From NCBI GenBank assembly GCA_028023455.1, contig JAQFVV010000258.1:362501-426500 (forward strand): DNA of 64,000 nt. Direction: 5' to 3'. This document shows, piece after piece, positions 10,434 through 24,490 of the stretch. How positions within the stretch are numbered: the stretch's first letter is position 1; each line of letters opens with the position of its first letter. This DNA is from Epiperipatus broadwayi (taxonomy: Eukaryota; Onychophora; Udeonychophora; Euonychophora; Peripatidae). Both the position numbers and the translations under genes were made by a program. The notes below the pieces were generated by a model, which was not told the DNA's origin, ran no database searches, and saw only the letters and a program-made list of their open reading frames with translations.

Positions 10434-13297
10434 CAATAATCAATGAAATACAATATACTTATCTATTAGAGATCCTCATGAGTTCCTCTTCTTTTTTTTT
10501 TGAATGAGAGTTTCTAGATATTATAGCTTATCAAATTAGTTTATGGGCTTATTGATCATTGGTATATGAGCAGCTTCTTTATAATTAATATTTTTTTTAT
10601 TCTTTAGTCTCTGCCCCAATATTCTTTATGCATACCAATCAAATTTTTGAGAAGAAAGTATAAAAAAACTGCTCACATAATAATATTCATGTGAGTTAAC
10701 TTAGTGTGGCAATCCATGATGTTTGGAAACATCTTATTAATCATGGGCTTAAAAAATAATCTAACTGGTTATAGTATCATTATAAATTTAATACTCATAA
10801 ATCTTAAGATTATCAGTGTAAACCCCAGTTACATGTGAAAAAAAGAAAATAAAAAATACTACAGGAAATGTAATCTATATTATCCTGTGCAATATTATTA
10901 ACATTATTTATATAGAAAAGTAATATTTTAACAATTTAAATAAGTGAAAATACTTGAGTATATAGCTAAATGTAAAATATCAACATCACAAACCTTCAGA
11001 TAAACATTTTTATATCATACTAATTACCACCAATTTCTTCTTTAAAATTTGTCCTCTCTCCCTCAACAAAGATTTATGAAGGTCTAAAATATTTAGGAAT
11101 GATCAAAGTTTTTTTAAAAATTTAATATTAGATTGTATTTTTATGGAGAGGGGTGTGTGTGAGATCATTGAATTAAACATAACTATAACATGACATTCAT
11201 AATAATGAGGCTTATTAATTTATTGAGCTATGTAGAGTATTAAATTTTATTTTCAGATTTGTAATGATTTTTTTTTCTTAAATTATAAGCAATATTAAAT
11301 TTAAAATGTTATGTCTGACAATCACAAAGATTTAACGGGCTACTTTGTAATTTCAGTGAGTAGCAAAGATGTCTTTTTATTGGGAGATGGATTAATATTA
11401 TTTTATTTATATGTGCAAAATGAGATAGGGTGGTCTGAAGTTCTGCCTGGTGGATATTTAACATGAGCAATGTAGTAATAAAAAACCCAATAATTAAATG
11501 TATAGGGGCAACTAATGTGATCTGGATACTATTTTGACACTTAAACAACCCTTAATTAACATTGCAATCAATTCATCACACAATGAAAACATAAATAATT
11601 ATTTCTTTATTAATAAACACATTCACCCGGACAAAAGTATAAACTGTAACTTTTTTATATATATAAAAAAAAGAGACAAAAAATAACTATTACATAAATT
11701 TCTTTGATAACAGCTAAGATTAGCAAATTATTAAAACCATCAGTAAAATTCTCAAAAACTAATTACTACATTAAACATTAGAAAAAAGTATGACTTATCA
11801 TTACTCATAAGAATCAAAATTACAAACTTTTCATTTTGAAATGATATGTTTTATTGAAAAATAATAAAAGTTATTTAAAATTTACATAGACTTTATATTT
11901 AAATAGTAATAAATTTTGATAAAAAAAAAATTATAATAAAATCTACTATAAGAAGAATTGACAGGGTATGAGCACAGACTTTCACATGACCCACTACTCT
12001 CCACACTATCTCATAACACTGATACACTTGAACACACACATGTTGAAAAGATAAATAATCACAAATATACGTATTTCATGCTAAACCAGCAATCATCAGT
12101 TGGTCCAGATTACCATCTCTACACATATATAAGAAGAACAGAATATAGAATTAGAGAAAATAATTTAAAAATTAAAATTTATTTTTTAAAAAAAGTCACA
12201 ATGAGTAAATTTGGCAGACAAAAATATTTGAAGCAATTCCTAAAAATCCTGATCCAACAGTTTTTGAAGATACAATATAGAACTGTGACTTGGCTGGAGC
12301 CAGATTTTTTCCAGTATTTTACATTGAGTGATTATCTTATGTTTGGAGCAGAAAAACTAAATCCTCTTGGACAGATTGTCAAATGAGAAATGTAATAAAA
12401 AAAAAAAAGTTAAATGGTCATATAAAAAATAAAGCAAATTAAAAGGAAAAAAAGAAAAATCAGTAAATCTCAAGAAAAAAAAAATGAAGCAAACAGATGA
12501 ATGAAAAAAAAATTAAAAACTTCAGTCATAAAACAAAAAGTTAAAAATGAATAATAAAGACAGAAGATAATGGCTCTACGTCTGTTAAGGCATAATACAT
12601 CTCTTAAGAGGGGTGCAAATTGCATAACATTGTAATGATCAACTCTAAGATTTTTACCCTTCAACTAATTATAGCTAAATATTTATTTCCATTCACTTCT
12701 GGGCAATTAGGTGAATTGGTTACAGTCAGAAATTCAGGGAAAAACAAATTTAATGTGATTATGGTCTACAAAAAGTCTAAGATTTATTACTTAAATTCCA
12801 AGTTGTGAATCTATCAAGAAAGATGCTCTTAAGCATTATACAATTTAAGGGTACTCACAAATTAGACTTGCAATGTATTAGTCCTGCTATGCCTTTTTAC
12901 ATTCATATCAACCCTCTGATAACTTTCTTAATCTTGTGATCTGGCATGTAGAGTGGAACTTCTACGAACTTAAAAAATGATAAATTTAGCCTGTCATGAA
13001 ATTACAAAACAATCACTAAAGCAAAATTGGCAAAAATAATAATAATAAAACTAAAGTATTACTATGTCTATATCTAAAATATTAGCATGTCTAAATATAA
13101 TATCTAAAATTTTGTTTATATCTGGCATAAAATTACAAAACGCTTAAAATGAAAACACTTACCATGTAATATATCGTTTATCTGTTCTACTTTATTTTAA
13201 GTGAATAAAATTTTGTTCAAAATGAAAAATTAAAGTAATTTTTTTTTTCAAAATGGAGACTTCGAGATTCACGTGAAAAAGTTCAGTAACTGGTAGT
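10434..13297. other. AT-rich intergenic DNA, one unsupported open frame
   Basis: There is an open stretch of 142 codons at 11958-12386 (+) that starts only with TTG and has no recognisable domain. Its 5' part is a little more complex than the surroundings, but I do not call it a gene. Otherwise I see nothing. Confidence 0.45.
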
Positions 13298-13456
13298 TCA
13301 TAATTCAGCAGTTTTATACGCTTTCCAACAGTCCAAATAAATAGTCAATTCCTCTTCTGCATTTTGTTTGGTGGTTTCCATAGGAGTTGCCATTGTTCTA
13401 TCATGAATTTTCATAATAAAACACTTGATGGTCTCCCTGCACAAGTCATCAAACAT
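13298..13456 (-). pseudogene. Merlin (IS1595/ISXO2-like) transposase fossil
   Basis: On the minus strand, 52 codons are open from an ATG at 13454-13456 to a TGA at 13298-13300. The product includes FIMKIHDRTMATPM and then EEELTIYLDCWKAYKTAEL. In ISXO2-like DDE transposases the corresponding region reads DR, about 17-20 residues, then TIYSDCWKAY, where the D of SDCW is catalytic. The D is kept here (LDCW). The continuation (Y.H..VNHS) is broken by a stop and frameshifts. Upstream on the same strand, 13449-13664 stays open in another frame and may be the preceding part of the gene, but I see no motif in it. This is a dead fragment of a eukaryotic Merlin DNA transposon. Confidence 0.65.
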
Positions 13457-13775
13457 CCACTGTTTCAGAAGAATTTGTCCTGTTTGTTTTTTTCTTTTCT
13501 GTGCAAAAGTCTCTAGTCACCTTCAATGATTTTGTTAAGGCCTCCAATTTTACTTTTTCTCTGCTAAACCATGCTCTGTTTTCCCCATGGATGTTAATTT
13601 GTGAGCCCAACTGTAAATAAATTGGATCACTGTCAAAAATGGAATTCTGGAACCCTTCAACCAATTGTCACAATAAGTCTAAGTAAAGAAGTATTCCTTT
13701 CATATTTACATAAAAAATATTTACACTCAAAATATATTTCTAACAATGAAATGATTTGAAAATGTAAGCATTTTC

Positions 13776-13866
13776 AATAAAATATAAATGTTGTTAATTA
13801 TCTTACTGCCTTGGCCCCATTTTAATTTAATATAAATGTTATTAATTATTTTACTGTCTTGGCTCC
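13776..13866. repeat. Two diverged copies of a 47-bp tandem unit
   Basis: AATATAAATGTTGTTAATTA, then CTTACTGCCTTGGCCCC, is repeated as AATATAAATGTTATTAATTA, then TTTACTGTCTTGGCTCC. The unit is not seen elsewhere in the window. Confidence 0.7.
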
Positions 13867-16841
13867 TTGATGGAGTGCCTGTGCCCCCGCACAAAGTGCA
13901 TGCATGCACATAGTGACGCTGAATATAGTTCTGTCTATACACTATCAATTACAGTGTAGTCAAACCTCATTCGAGACCCTAGTTGCCTTGTTATTAAAAC
14001 ATCAAATTAAACCAGATTCAAAATGTTATAGAGACTGCCGAAATGATTTGGATTAAAGTAACCCCCATATCCCTTTTTCTCTTTGAAATTTATACTGCTA
14101 TTAACAACTTTTTTAATATTATGCATATATAAAATGTTTAATTCTCTAAATTCTGCTTGTATTATTTCAGTCTTATTCTTTTTCTTTATTTATTTTTTTT
14201 TTTGCGCGTGTGACAATGCTTGGTGGACGGATCAAAGTTTATATTTCATTTTGCATGCTGCTTTATAAGTATAAAGGGATGAAATATACTGATGTTGTCA
14301 ACTTCATTTATTAAATCTTCAATCATCAATATTTCATAAAATTATAATATGAACGGTAATGAATTTGATTTATAAAATCTAAAATATCAACGATTTAGTT
14401 TTAGCTCAATTGCTAAAGTAATAATTTCACCATCATAAGAGAACACACACATTCATATACACAGACAAATATATTGATTCCATTAACGGAGTTTATGTTC
14501 TAGAAGTTTATTTTGACATCGGAAATTTTATTTCCGGAGGAAATAACATAGCAGAACTAGGGTTGTATTTCTTTATTTAAAAAAAAAAAAAGTATTTTTA
14601 CCTTAAAACATGTATATTATTTTGTTAAATTTAATTAAATTAATTATTATAATGAATATAAATTATAAAATCTTTTTATAAAAAAAAAAAAAGTAAAAAA
14701 TAAAACATTTTAAAAATCAAATTTTGATTTGAATATGTATGCATGCATGTTACATAGTCAACAGAGTACTATAATCAAGCATTCAATCATCATCAGCGGT
14801 AATTTAACATTGCTTGCCATCACTCCTGATACAATTTATTCTAGCATTTCAATTTTATAACAATGTTATAAATTTTCATGAGCTTTTATATCAATATATG
14901 ACAGCATATCTTAAAGTAGTTTAGCTAAAAAAAAATGATTTTAATAAAATCAAAAATTGTTTTAAAACAATAATAAATAAACAATCATACGGTTAATCTT
15001 TTTTGAAAAGTCATAATCTAGGCACAACAGTTCCAACTGACTGATTAAATTTAAAATGTGTGTTACTTTACTCAGCAAAGAATCAGCCCTGCAAACTTTA
15101 TCTGAATCGAATCCATCATTCTACTACTGCATTTCATAAGCCAGGACAAAACGACAAATTAAAACTTTTAAAAAAAATTCAAAATATAAATAACAATAAT
15201 AAAAAGAATGTATTTGAAAATATAAGTTTTTATTCTAAAAACAAAATACTACTATTTCAACCCCATTAGAATAGTGTTTTAAAAATAAGAGAACTTTGAT
15301 AAAAATGTACAAATTAATTATTCATATATTTTTGCTACTTACTTTGTTGAATAATAAATTTAAAAAAAAAAAATACTTATGATACTACTTAAATTTCTTT
15401 ACCAGAAAATATTTATTAGTAAATATTAAAACACATAATCACTCAAGTCTATCTCGCACTGTCATAACATCTAATGTATACTTTATTATAAAGGATTTGG
15501 TTTCGAGAATTGATTATAAAAATGTAATACCTCACTGTTTTTGCTACTAAATAAAATAATGTTAAACATATATATATATTTTTTTTTTTTTTCTATATAG
15601 AATTTGTTAGCATCAAAACAAATTGTGATAAATTGGATATTATATCTAATTCGTCAAAAAGTTTATAATGTGCTTTTTTTGTTTTCTCAAACTCACTCAT
15701 CAAGGTAATGAATGAAAAGCATATTCGATGGTGATTTCAATTTTTTTTATGTGTGTGAATGAAGCACATATGTCCAACGCCTGATACTGATTGAAAATAT
15801 TTTTTCCAGAAATCTATGAATTTGAAAATTTATAATATTTAAGCATAATTATTTCAACTATCATAGATAGCAAAAATATTTACAAGTAAAAATCTGTAAT
15901 ACACTCTTTAAGAAAGTTAATTTGTTGAAAAAAAAAAAATCCAAGTGATTATATGGGTATTCATTCATGTTGTGTGAATATTTATAAGATAGTGATTCTC
16001 AATTGTGTTCATATTTAAAGTAAAAAGTTGTAATTCTATGCCAAAACAAATGACAAACTGAAAGCAAAGATGAAAATGTTTTAACAATCAATTATTTTTA
16101 CATTCATCATCATGGACTATATGATTCCAATAGAAAATTTCATTTATGAATAAATAAATAAATAAATAAATATATGAAAAGTTGAATGAAGTTAGGTCCT
16201 TTAATCATTATTGATTCTCAACTGTGTATGTAAAATTAAAGAAAAAAGTTAGTAATTCTACATTACATGTTTATCGGGGGGGGAAAAAATCTCAGAATAA
16301 AAATAATGGGTGATAGTGAATTGTTTAAATTCCAATCATTTTTAAGTCAGCATATAAAACTAAAGATCATAATTTGTGAAACAGAATCTGAGCAATGTTT
16401 TTAAAAAAATAATAAATTATGTTAATAAATTTATTCAATTAGTAATGTATTTAATACAATAAATACAGAAATATTTTTTAGCATTTTCTTTTTTTATCCT
16501 AACAATAATTTTATAGAAAACAGCAATTCATTCCTTTAGTCGAAAATTGTAATAATAAATTTAATCTGGATTGTACAGGTATAGAAAAAGACAACATTTC
16601 TACTTTTTTAATGAATCAAATATCTTAAAATGTGTTATTTGTCTTATTTTGTATGAAAAACTTAAAGGAGGCCATCTTTATCAAAATTTAAATAGGGAAG
16701 AAAAACATTGTAGGAAGTGTAAAAAAAATAATTAATTGTAATCAATTAGTGGTTACTGTTATTTGCAATGGATCATGAAAAATGATTTTTTACATTGAAT
16801 GAATTAATAAATTTGAAAAAAAAAAAAAAGATTTACAGCTA
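13867..16841. other. AT-rich intergenic DNA, nothing firm
   Basis: A possible pogo-type terminus (CAGTGTAGTCAAACCTCATT) lies at 13952. An AAAT microsatellite lies near 16150. I see no gene. Confidence 0.5.
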
Positions 16842-19800
16842 TTGGCTGAAAATAAAACTTTTACTTGCTATATGTGTAATTTTCCAAAATTAGACAAAAT
16901 GAAGGATGCTACAATTAAATCTTATCTCTTGGGAAACAGTAATAGTCAAAGTGGTTGTGATAAAATGTTTCCTGTCTTAAATAATTTAATTTTAAAAGTT
17001 GATTTGCTGAAATACAAAGTGGAAAGATTAACTCAGAAAAATATATTATTAAAAGCTATTATTTATAAAGAAAATTATAAATACCTATTAGTTGTGGGAC
17101 AAATAGAGCAACAACTTTTTTTTTGTGTGTGAAAATAAAATAAGGATATTTTATTAAATAATCTTCAGGCTAATTAAAAAAAATGAATGAGATTAATCAT
17201 TCCATTTTTTTGAATCAAAGTAGACATATAGAAATTTTTTTATCTCAATAATGGGATGATGTAATGATAATAAAAACAAATGTATCATTGAAGATGTTAT
17301 TCCCAGGAAATATCATATTAAATGATAACATAAACAAAGATATTATTATAAATGATAAAATTAAAATTTTTTGTAAAAGACCAATTGGATACAAGCAAAA
17401 TTTGTATGTGAATAAGTAAAAAAAGATAATGTAATAATTTTGGAGGATAATGTAATGTAAATATGGATTTAAAAAATACTGAAATTTGTGAAAATGATAA
17501 AACTGATTTTATTTTAGTTGATTACTCAAAAATAAAAAGCATGAGTCATTCATTACATACAGTATTAAAAAAATACATGTCTAAAAATCTAATAACAAGA
17601 ATTGTTTCCTGTGGTAATTTTAAAGCTATTAAATCAAAAGATAAAAATTGTTTTTTTTTTTTTTTTGACTAGAATCGCAATCGATGTGAATATTTCAGGA
17701 AATGATATTGAAACTTGTATAAGTGGCAAAATTAATGATACAATTGTTTTTATAAATGAAAAACAAAAAATAATAATTATTCATCATTTTATATATTTGT
17801 TAAGCAAGATTATGTTAATGATTTATTGAACTGCCAGTACTGTATTGAAGGTGCCTCATTGACTGGATCAGAAAATATAGAGCACACAAAAACTTTAGGT
17901 AATCTTTCAGATGATACACAAAAATAATGATTGTATAAATTGCATTTATCAGAATATCAGTGGACTTCGTACTAAATTTAATGATCTTTATTATATGATC
18001 TAAAATTGGAAATTATGACTTAAGAAGTATGATACTAGATACATGGACAAATAGTTTCTTATTTTGATGGTTAATGTATTGATAGTACGTATCAAGTTTT
18101 CAGAAAAAAATTCTCACTTGATCTTGGATCAAGAGGTGAAGGTTGTATTTATTGTTTGGACTATTTTCATCATCTAATATAATACTAATCTGTTTGATGT
18201 GCTATTATTAACAACTGGATGTATTTGGAATATTTAAATAAAGTTAAATTTATTAGATGATGGAAATAGTCCAAACAATAAATACACCATCATCACAAAC
18301 CTTCAGGAAGAGGTGGATGTGTTCTTATAGCATTAATTTAAAAAAGGGTTTTTTTTTGTCAGATTACTGTTGAGATTGATATTGTTGATATTATTTAGGT
18401 TGAGGTTTTACTATCACACAAAAATAAATTATTAATTGGTAATTTATATATTACTCTAAATATTGTATTAAGTGAGCTGAGCTGCACTTGGCATTAGAAA
18501 TTTTGGCAAATAAGTTACTCTCTTATAAAAATTATATATTATTAGTAGAGAGTGTTCCATGTACGTTTTCAGCAAATGGGAATGGTTATTTGGATTACTA
18601 TTTACAAAAAAAAAAATAGAGTCTTAGAATTTTTTAGTGTAGTTAGCTTGACTCAAATTAATATTGTATGTAAGATTTTAAGAAAATACTTGATTTAGTC
18701 ACCATTAATCAGTGAGGATTTGCATCATCCACGTTTAGAATTTTCTATAGATATAAATTTTGTTAAAACAGTTATTGTTAGACAAATATATAGAAATTAT
18801 AAAAAAAAAAAAAAGTGAGTCTTTATTATGATGTCTTGAATTTTAGCTGGAGAGACATTAAAATGATATTGATAAAGCACTAATAATCTTTAATGATGCT
18901 AGGAAAAATATTATGGATAAATGGATACCTCTATCTCAAACTAAAAATAGTAGAAATAAATACCTGTTTGGTTTTCTAATAAACTTATATTAATTGTAAT
19001 GAGAAAAAATAGACATCAAAATAAAATCAGTATTTTATTGGAACAATTTTATTAAATTATTTTGATGTAAAGAAAATGTCTATCACCATTTGTACATTAA
19101 TAATACGCATAAAAATATTAACTATTATCCAGACCATTGTGGTCATAGTCATATGTTAAAGATTTTATTAGCATTAAATTTTAAGTCAATGAAAAATGTT
19201 TCAAGTAACTCTTTAAATGCAGAAAACAATTCTCTTTTAATTACATTAATAATTTTGTAGCAACATCTGATGAAACTAACTATAACTTCTTCTGATGCTA
19301 GTCATAATATGTTTACTGATATTGTTCAGATAGCCAAGATATGAGATGACGGAAATGGATGTTATTCCAATGTTCATTATTAAAGATTGTGCACAGTTTG
19401 TTGCTACTGTCTTAAGCCATACTTTCTCATTATCTTTACAAAAACCTTTTCTTCTGATATGTATAAATTATCTAGAGTTGTTCCAATTTAAAAGAAGAGA
19501 TCTAAAATTGATCCAAAAACTGTAGGCCAATAATATTAGGCAGTATTTCAAGAATTTTTGAAAAATGTATATATATATTCTAAAATTATATTTCTGAGTG
19601 TTTTCTTCCTCTCTTTTATTATGGCTTAAATCCTATTTAACTGATTGTTCAAATTATGTTTATTACAGATTCAAAAAATGTGATATTTACTACTATAAAA
19701 GTGGAATTCATCAAATAAGCATTCAATTTTATTTTCATTATATAATTATGACATTTCTCAAATTCAGAGCAATTGTAATATTTTACGGTTTACTGATGAT

Positions 19801-20640
19801 ATAAAGTTATTTCCTAGAACTGATCAATTATCTAATCATTAAATATTGCAGAGTTCTACAGATAGTTTAGTAATTTGGTGTAAAAAAAATCGAATGATTG
19901 TTAATACTGAGAAAACATTAATTGTCTCATTTTGTAATAAAACATTACTCAGTTTGTTTTCACTATGTCTAGAAAAGATAGGATAAAGGATTTAGGGGTC
20001 TGGTTTAATAATAATAGTCTTTTTTGACCCACATCAATGAAATTCTTCTTAAATGAACAGAATTGCTGGGATTACAGCAAGATCTAAAAAAAGTTTACAT
20101 AAGCAATCATGCATTTATTTATGTTATATGTATTACTTGTTCCTACAATTAATTCTTCTTCTGTTTGGAATTATAACACCAAATGCTATGAAGAAACAAT
20201 TATAGAATAAGGAAAAAGTCTTTTAAGTATGTAATCTTACAATTAACTGTTGGTGATGATGAAACATATCTTGTATAAAAAAAAAAAGACGTGGAATAAT
20301 GTAATGATATTTTTTTTTAAATTGTTTTATGTAAATATGATGTACCAGTATTTATTATTCATAATATAAATTATAGAATTCCTAATATAACTAGAAATAA
20401 TTATTTATTTTATATTAAAAAATATAATCACAATTGTTATAGAAATTCTGCCATTTTCAGAATGCCCATGTTGTATTATAATAAGATATTTTTGGCTGTT
20501 GATATATTTCATTTAAATTTTCATGATTTCTTAAATCAATGTAATCTAATTCTTAATTTGTAAAAGCTATACTATAACTTGATAGTTATTAATCTGTTGT
20601 TATATGCTTAATAAAACTGAAATTTGAAAATTTGAATGAC
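16842..20640 (+). mobile_element. Decayed Jockey/CR1-type LINE, nearly full length
   Basis: The order of domains on the plus strand fits a non-LTR retrotransposon. An ORF1-like part at 16842-17132 (96 residues) has a CYMC cysteine pair and a lysine-rich helical tail; further ORF1-like frames lie at 17463-17672 and 17602-17829. An endonuclease start follows at about 17935 (CIYQNISGLRTKFNDLYY, then DTWTNS, matching QN.RGL.TK and TETW). Reverse transcriptase follows at about 19598-19990. Motifs visible there are LLWLKSYLTDCSNYVYYRF (W..SYL), CNILRFTDDIKLF (the YADD box, with A replaced by T) and LVIWCKKNRMIVNTEKT. Next come KDLGVWFNNN and VWNYNT. The last open residues (VDIFHLNFHDFLNQ) end near 20560, with AATAAA at 20610-20615. 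Many stops and frameshifts make it inactive. A MITE is nested at 18139-18307. Confidence 0.85.
18139..18307. mobile_element. MITE nested in the LINE endonuclease
   Basis: The arms 18145-18179 and 18251-18285 are inverted repeats of 35 bp with one mismatch (arm begins GTATTTATTGTTTGGACTAT). They enclose a 71-bp loop. The outer right end adds CACCATCATCACAAACCTTC, of which the left end keeps only a shortened form. Identical AAGAGGTG lies on both sides (18131-18138 and 18308-18315), an 8-bp target duplication as made by hAT elements. The insertion splits the codons of the endonuclease motif that would read GSRGGGVLIAL, so it landed in the LINE after the LINE did. Confidence 0.75.
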
Positions 20641-23600
20641 TATTCAAATCTATAAAACTATCTAAAAAAGAATCAAAAACCAAAATTTCAGAACAATACT
20701 ATTCAACCTGTATATAAATACACACACACACACACATAACTGCATTTTGACTATCAAGACTGCTAACTTAAAAATATCATTTAAATAAAAATATGTTTAA
20801 AAAAAAATTGTACTAGCAAATTCACATAATACTTTTCTTCAAAATGGATTTACAATAGAGTTCTTAAGACATATTTGTATACACATAAATACAGAATAGA
20901 ATCACTAACTTTATTCCACTGAGTTGTCTTTTTTTTTTTTTGAAAGGTGAGGAACTTACAGATATTATCTATTCAGTTTATATACATGCTATGAATAATG
21001 AATAATAACTTTTTAAAAAATTTATGTCTACAAAAGATTAAGAAGCAGAAGAAAATATTTGAGCAAATTTAATTACAGTGACAAACTGCAGATGTTTTCT
21101 TCATCAAAAATAAAGTTATTTTTGCAAAGTGTCAGTTCTCTTGGTCATCAACTAATGACTTTTCCTTTACTAGACATCCTGGTGATTTCTTTTTTTTTTT
21201 ATTTATTAAAAAGGGGAGATAAGAGTAACAACTAGGAAGAGGTGGTGTTCAACAAACCCACTTTCCCATGTGAGATCTTAATTACTTATTTTACCAACAG
21301 ATTAATAAATTATCGTTGGTGTTTTGGTCTGTGTACTTACTCTAAAGTCAATATTTAAACATCTGCCTAGATAAAATAAGACATCACTTATTATTTATAG
21401 GTATATCTATAAATTAAAAGTACAGGAATGAAATCATAAGCATCTCTACACATTCTAGGTATATTCAGTGAAAGTATTTTATATTACTCACACGAAAATC
21501 TTGTTTCTTACAAAGACACCTCCTTATTAACATTTGATCAGCATAGTAAATAGATAGATGTCTCTATTAAGATTCTTAATATTGAATTACCATGATTTAA
21601 AATACAAAATTTGTATATGCAAAGCTCTCTTTCAAAAAAAAAAGAAAAATACATGGAAATTTTTTCTAAACACAAAAACAAAAGAATTAATATATTTTAT
21701 TTATTGTATAGATAGTTTCACTTGGGGATGCCAAGTAATGTTGAGATTTGCATTGACAGGTTCATTAATTCTATTCAATTCCACGAAATTATTTTATTTT
21801 TCATTTATCTCAGTCAAAATCAACCAAGAAATCTTGGATCTTAATTCTAATTCTTATGTTAAATGCTTAGAACCAGATCAATTTCATCTATGAATTACTA
21901 TCACCAAAACCAATATGCAGCATTTAATAGATTTGCCCTTTTGTAATGATTTCTAATAAATATAATGGTAATTAACTATTATATACAGTCTTTTAATCCA
22001 TTATATTTATCATTTTTATTGTTATTACAATCGTTGTTAATTAAGAGATATTTTATTTGTATTATAAATTGCATGATTAAGAAAGCTTGATAAATATTAT
22101 GATAGATTAATAAATGTATAAAGCATTGTGTGTGTGAAGTTTTAAAAAAATCCATTTGTGGACTTATTCATACTATCAAATATATATAGATTAAAAACAA
22201 TAAAATGGTAACTAATGTAATGTAAAGAAAGAGAAAACTTAGTTTTAGTGTATGAAAAGAAATTAGAATTATGTAATTTAAGAAAATGTATCATATTTTG
22301 CAATCCTTTCAAATTTGCCTGCTGGATGGGAATTTTTAAAAATGTCTTTTCTTGTAGTAAATTGAATAACAAATCTAAATATATTATTAAAAATTGTAAA
22401 GCTCTAAAACTGAGAAAGTTAGAGAACAAATTTCAAAGTTTGATTATGATTTTTCTTTATATCTATCATACTGAATTTTATTTATATCTTTCATAACATA
22501 AATAAGAAAAAAAAATTTTTTTTAATTTATAAAATAATTCAATGAATGAAGAAAGTATTAAGAAAAAACATGTGAGAAAAATATATATTAAATCAAGTCA
22601 CTAGATCTAGATAAAGGTGTTTTTTTTTATTCATAAATACCCTGATATAAATAGGTTTAAAAAGAAAAATGACAGACATCTAGCCTAAGTCTTGACTCAA
22701 AAATAAAGCAGGGCACATTGATTCTGTGAAGAAAAAAGAAAATGCTGACAGAGAAATAGCTAGTAAAATGAAAAACTATTTGATTTAAACAATTTTCATC
22801 AGAATAGCTTCAGATAGTCATAACTTGCTGACTGTTTTAATTTTTCAATACTCTATCTGCCTTAGCAACTATGACAACATTAGCTAGTGAAAAACTACTT
22901 GCTATATGTGGTTAAGATAATTAAAAACACGCTAATCAAAAGACTTGAACTATGCAGGCATGTATTGTATTTATCTGGTAGCAGCTGCAAAAGCATAAGC
23001 AATGATTTCATTTTTTCTTTATTGTAAATAAATTGTTAGCTTATTTTTTATTAATCAATTTAGTTTGTTTTTATTTTTTAAATTCATTCCAAACATATGC
23101 CACTAATGTTCACAAATCCTGAGAAATCATGCAGTTGACTGGAGGGGGGGCATGCAAGGGTAACTAGTAATTTAAAATGATGCTGATTGGCAGTATTAAG
23201 ATGTCCAGAAGTAAGCCTTCTATTTGGAAAGTTGGATACCTAAAAGATAAATTTTAAAACTGAATGTAGAAAAAGAAATATTTTTTGGAATAATTATATT
23301 TAACTTTAGTGCTAGATTATTTGACCATCATCATTAGAGCATTGTTAAATTAAATTATATAGATGAAATAACAAACTTATTAAAATATTCTTTTTCATGA
23401 TCTAGATGCATGTATTAAATAACTATCACTGATAATCCTAATAATCAAACAATTATATTATTCTCTGATAATTCCTTATCTTGCTTGAAAACCCTCAGCA
23501 ATAATAATAATAAACTATAATTTACAAAAATTAAATAAAATTAAAATATATAAGATATTATGTGATCATAAATTTTCCTAATCAAGTTATGATGTGAATA

Positions 23601-24490
23601 AGCAAAGATACAACAGATCATGTTAATTTAATAAATATAAGATATACTTAATTTAAAAAGTAAATAATAATAAAATATTAAATGAAAATAATAAACAGAT
23701 ATATAAAATGGTAGAATGTCTTCTAGAATATGAATAAATATTTTTTAAAATCAGTATATTTTAAATATCTCAAATTATACTTCCACTTATCATATGAACT
23801 AAATGTATTAAAGAAGGTTATTTAAGAAACCGTAAAATGTGCTCAAATAAAAAACTATAAGTTTAACATTTTAATATGTTTTATTTAATCTTTACCTCTA
23901 CACTATAACAGCATCGGTTTCTATTAATGTGCATTTTCTTTATGCAAACATATATTATGGACTTCTATTTACTATATTTCATGCTAATATATAAAAATGG
24001 GTACACTTATATCTAAAAAAAAATTAGCGTTTAATTTTATAAAGTATATGTGATATTACAACTATGCAATTATGGCCAACACTAATGTCAATCGGAGCTT
24101 TGCTCTATTATATGACAGCACAATATAAAATATCTAAGAAAAGTTCATTGTCATGGAGACCAGAAAATATTTCAGAGATTAAAAAAACACACACACAATA
24201 TCATCTAGGAAATAGTGCTGAATATTAATCTTAAATGAAAGTTTTTCAAATAAACAACTGAGCTATAACAACAAGCATTCACACAAACATCTAATATAAC
24301 GATTTAAAATATGGGATTTAAAATATATATTAAAAAAAACCTGTTCATCCAAAATCATTCCTTTTATTCTCCATTTATTTAATTAGTAATAGTATATTAT
24401 AAGAATTCTACATTTTATACAATAACAAACAAATAATATATATATATATAATTAGTAAATAAAGTTATTTTAAATTCTATATTTCATTGG
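20641..24490. other. AT-rich intergenic DNA, no gene seen
   Basis: Open frames such as 21558-21893 (+) and 22142-22429 (-) have no recognisable domain, and many begin at non-ATG codons. A CA run lies near 20720. I see nothing else to report. Confidence 0.5.

Noticed and set aside
11958-12386. 142-codon open frame with a mariner-like look (TLSDYLMFGAEKL)
   Set aside because: It begins at TTG, has no catalytic motif, and the likeness to the mariner PSDYHLF block is a handful of residues in one place only.
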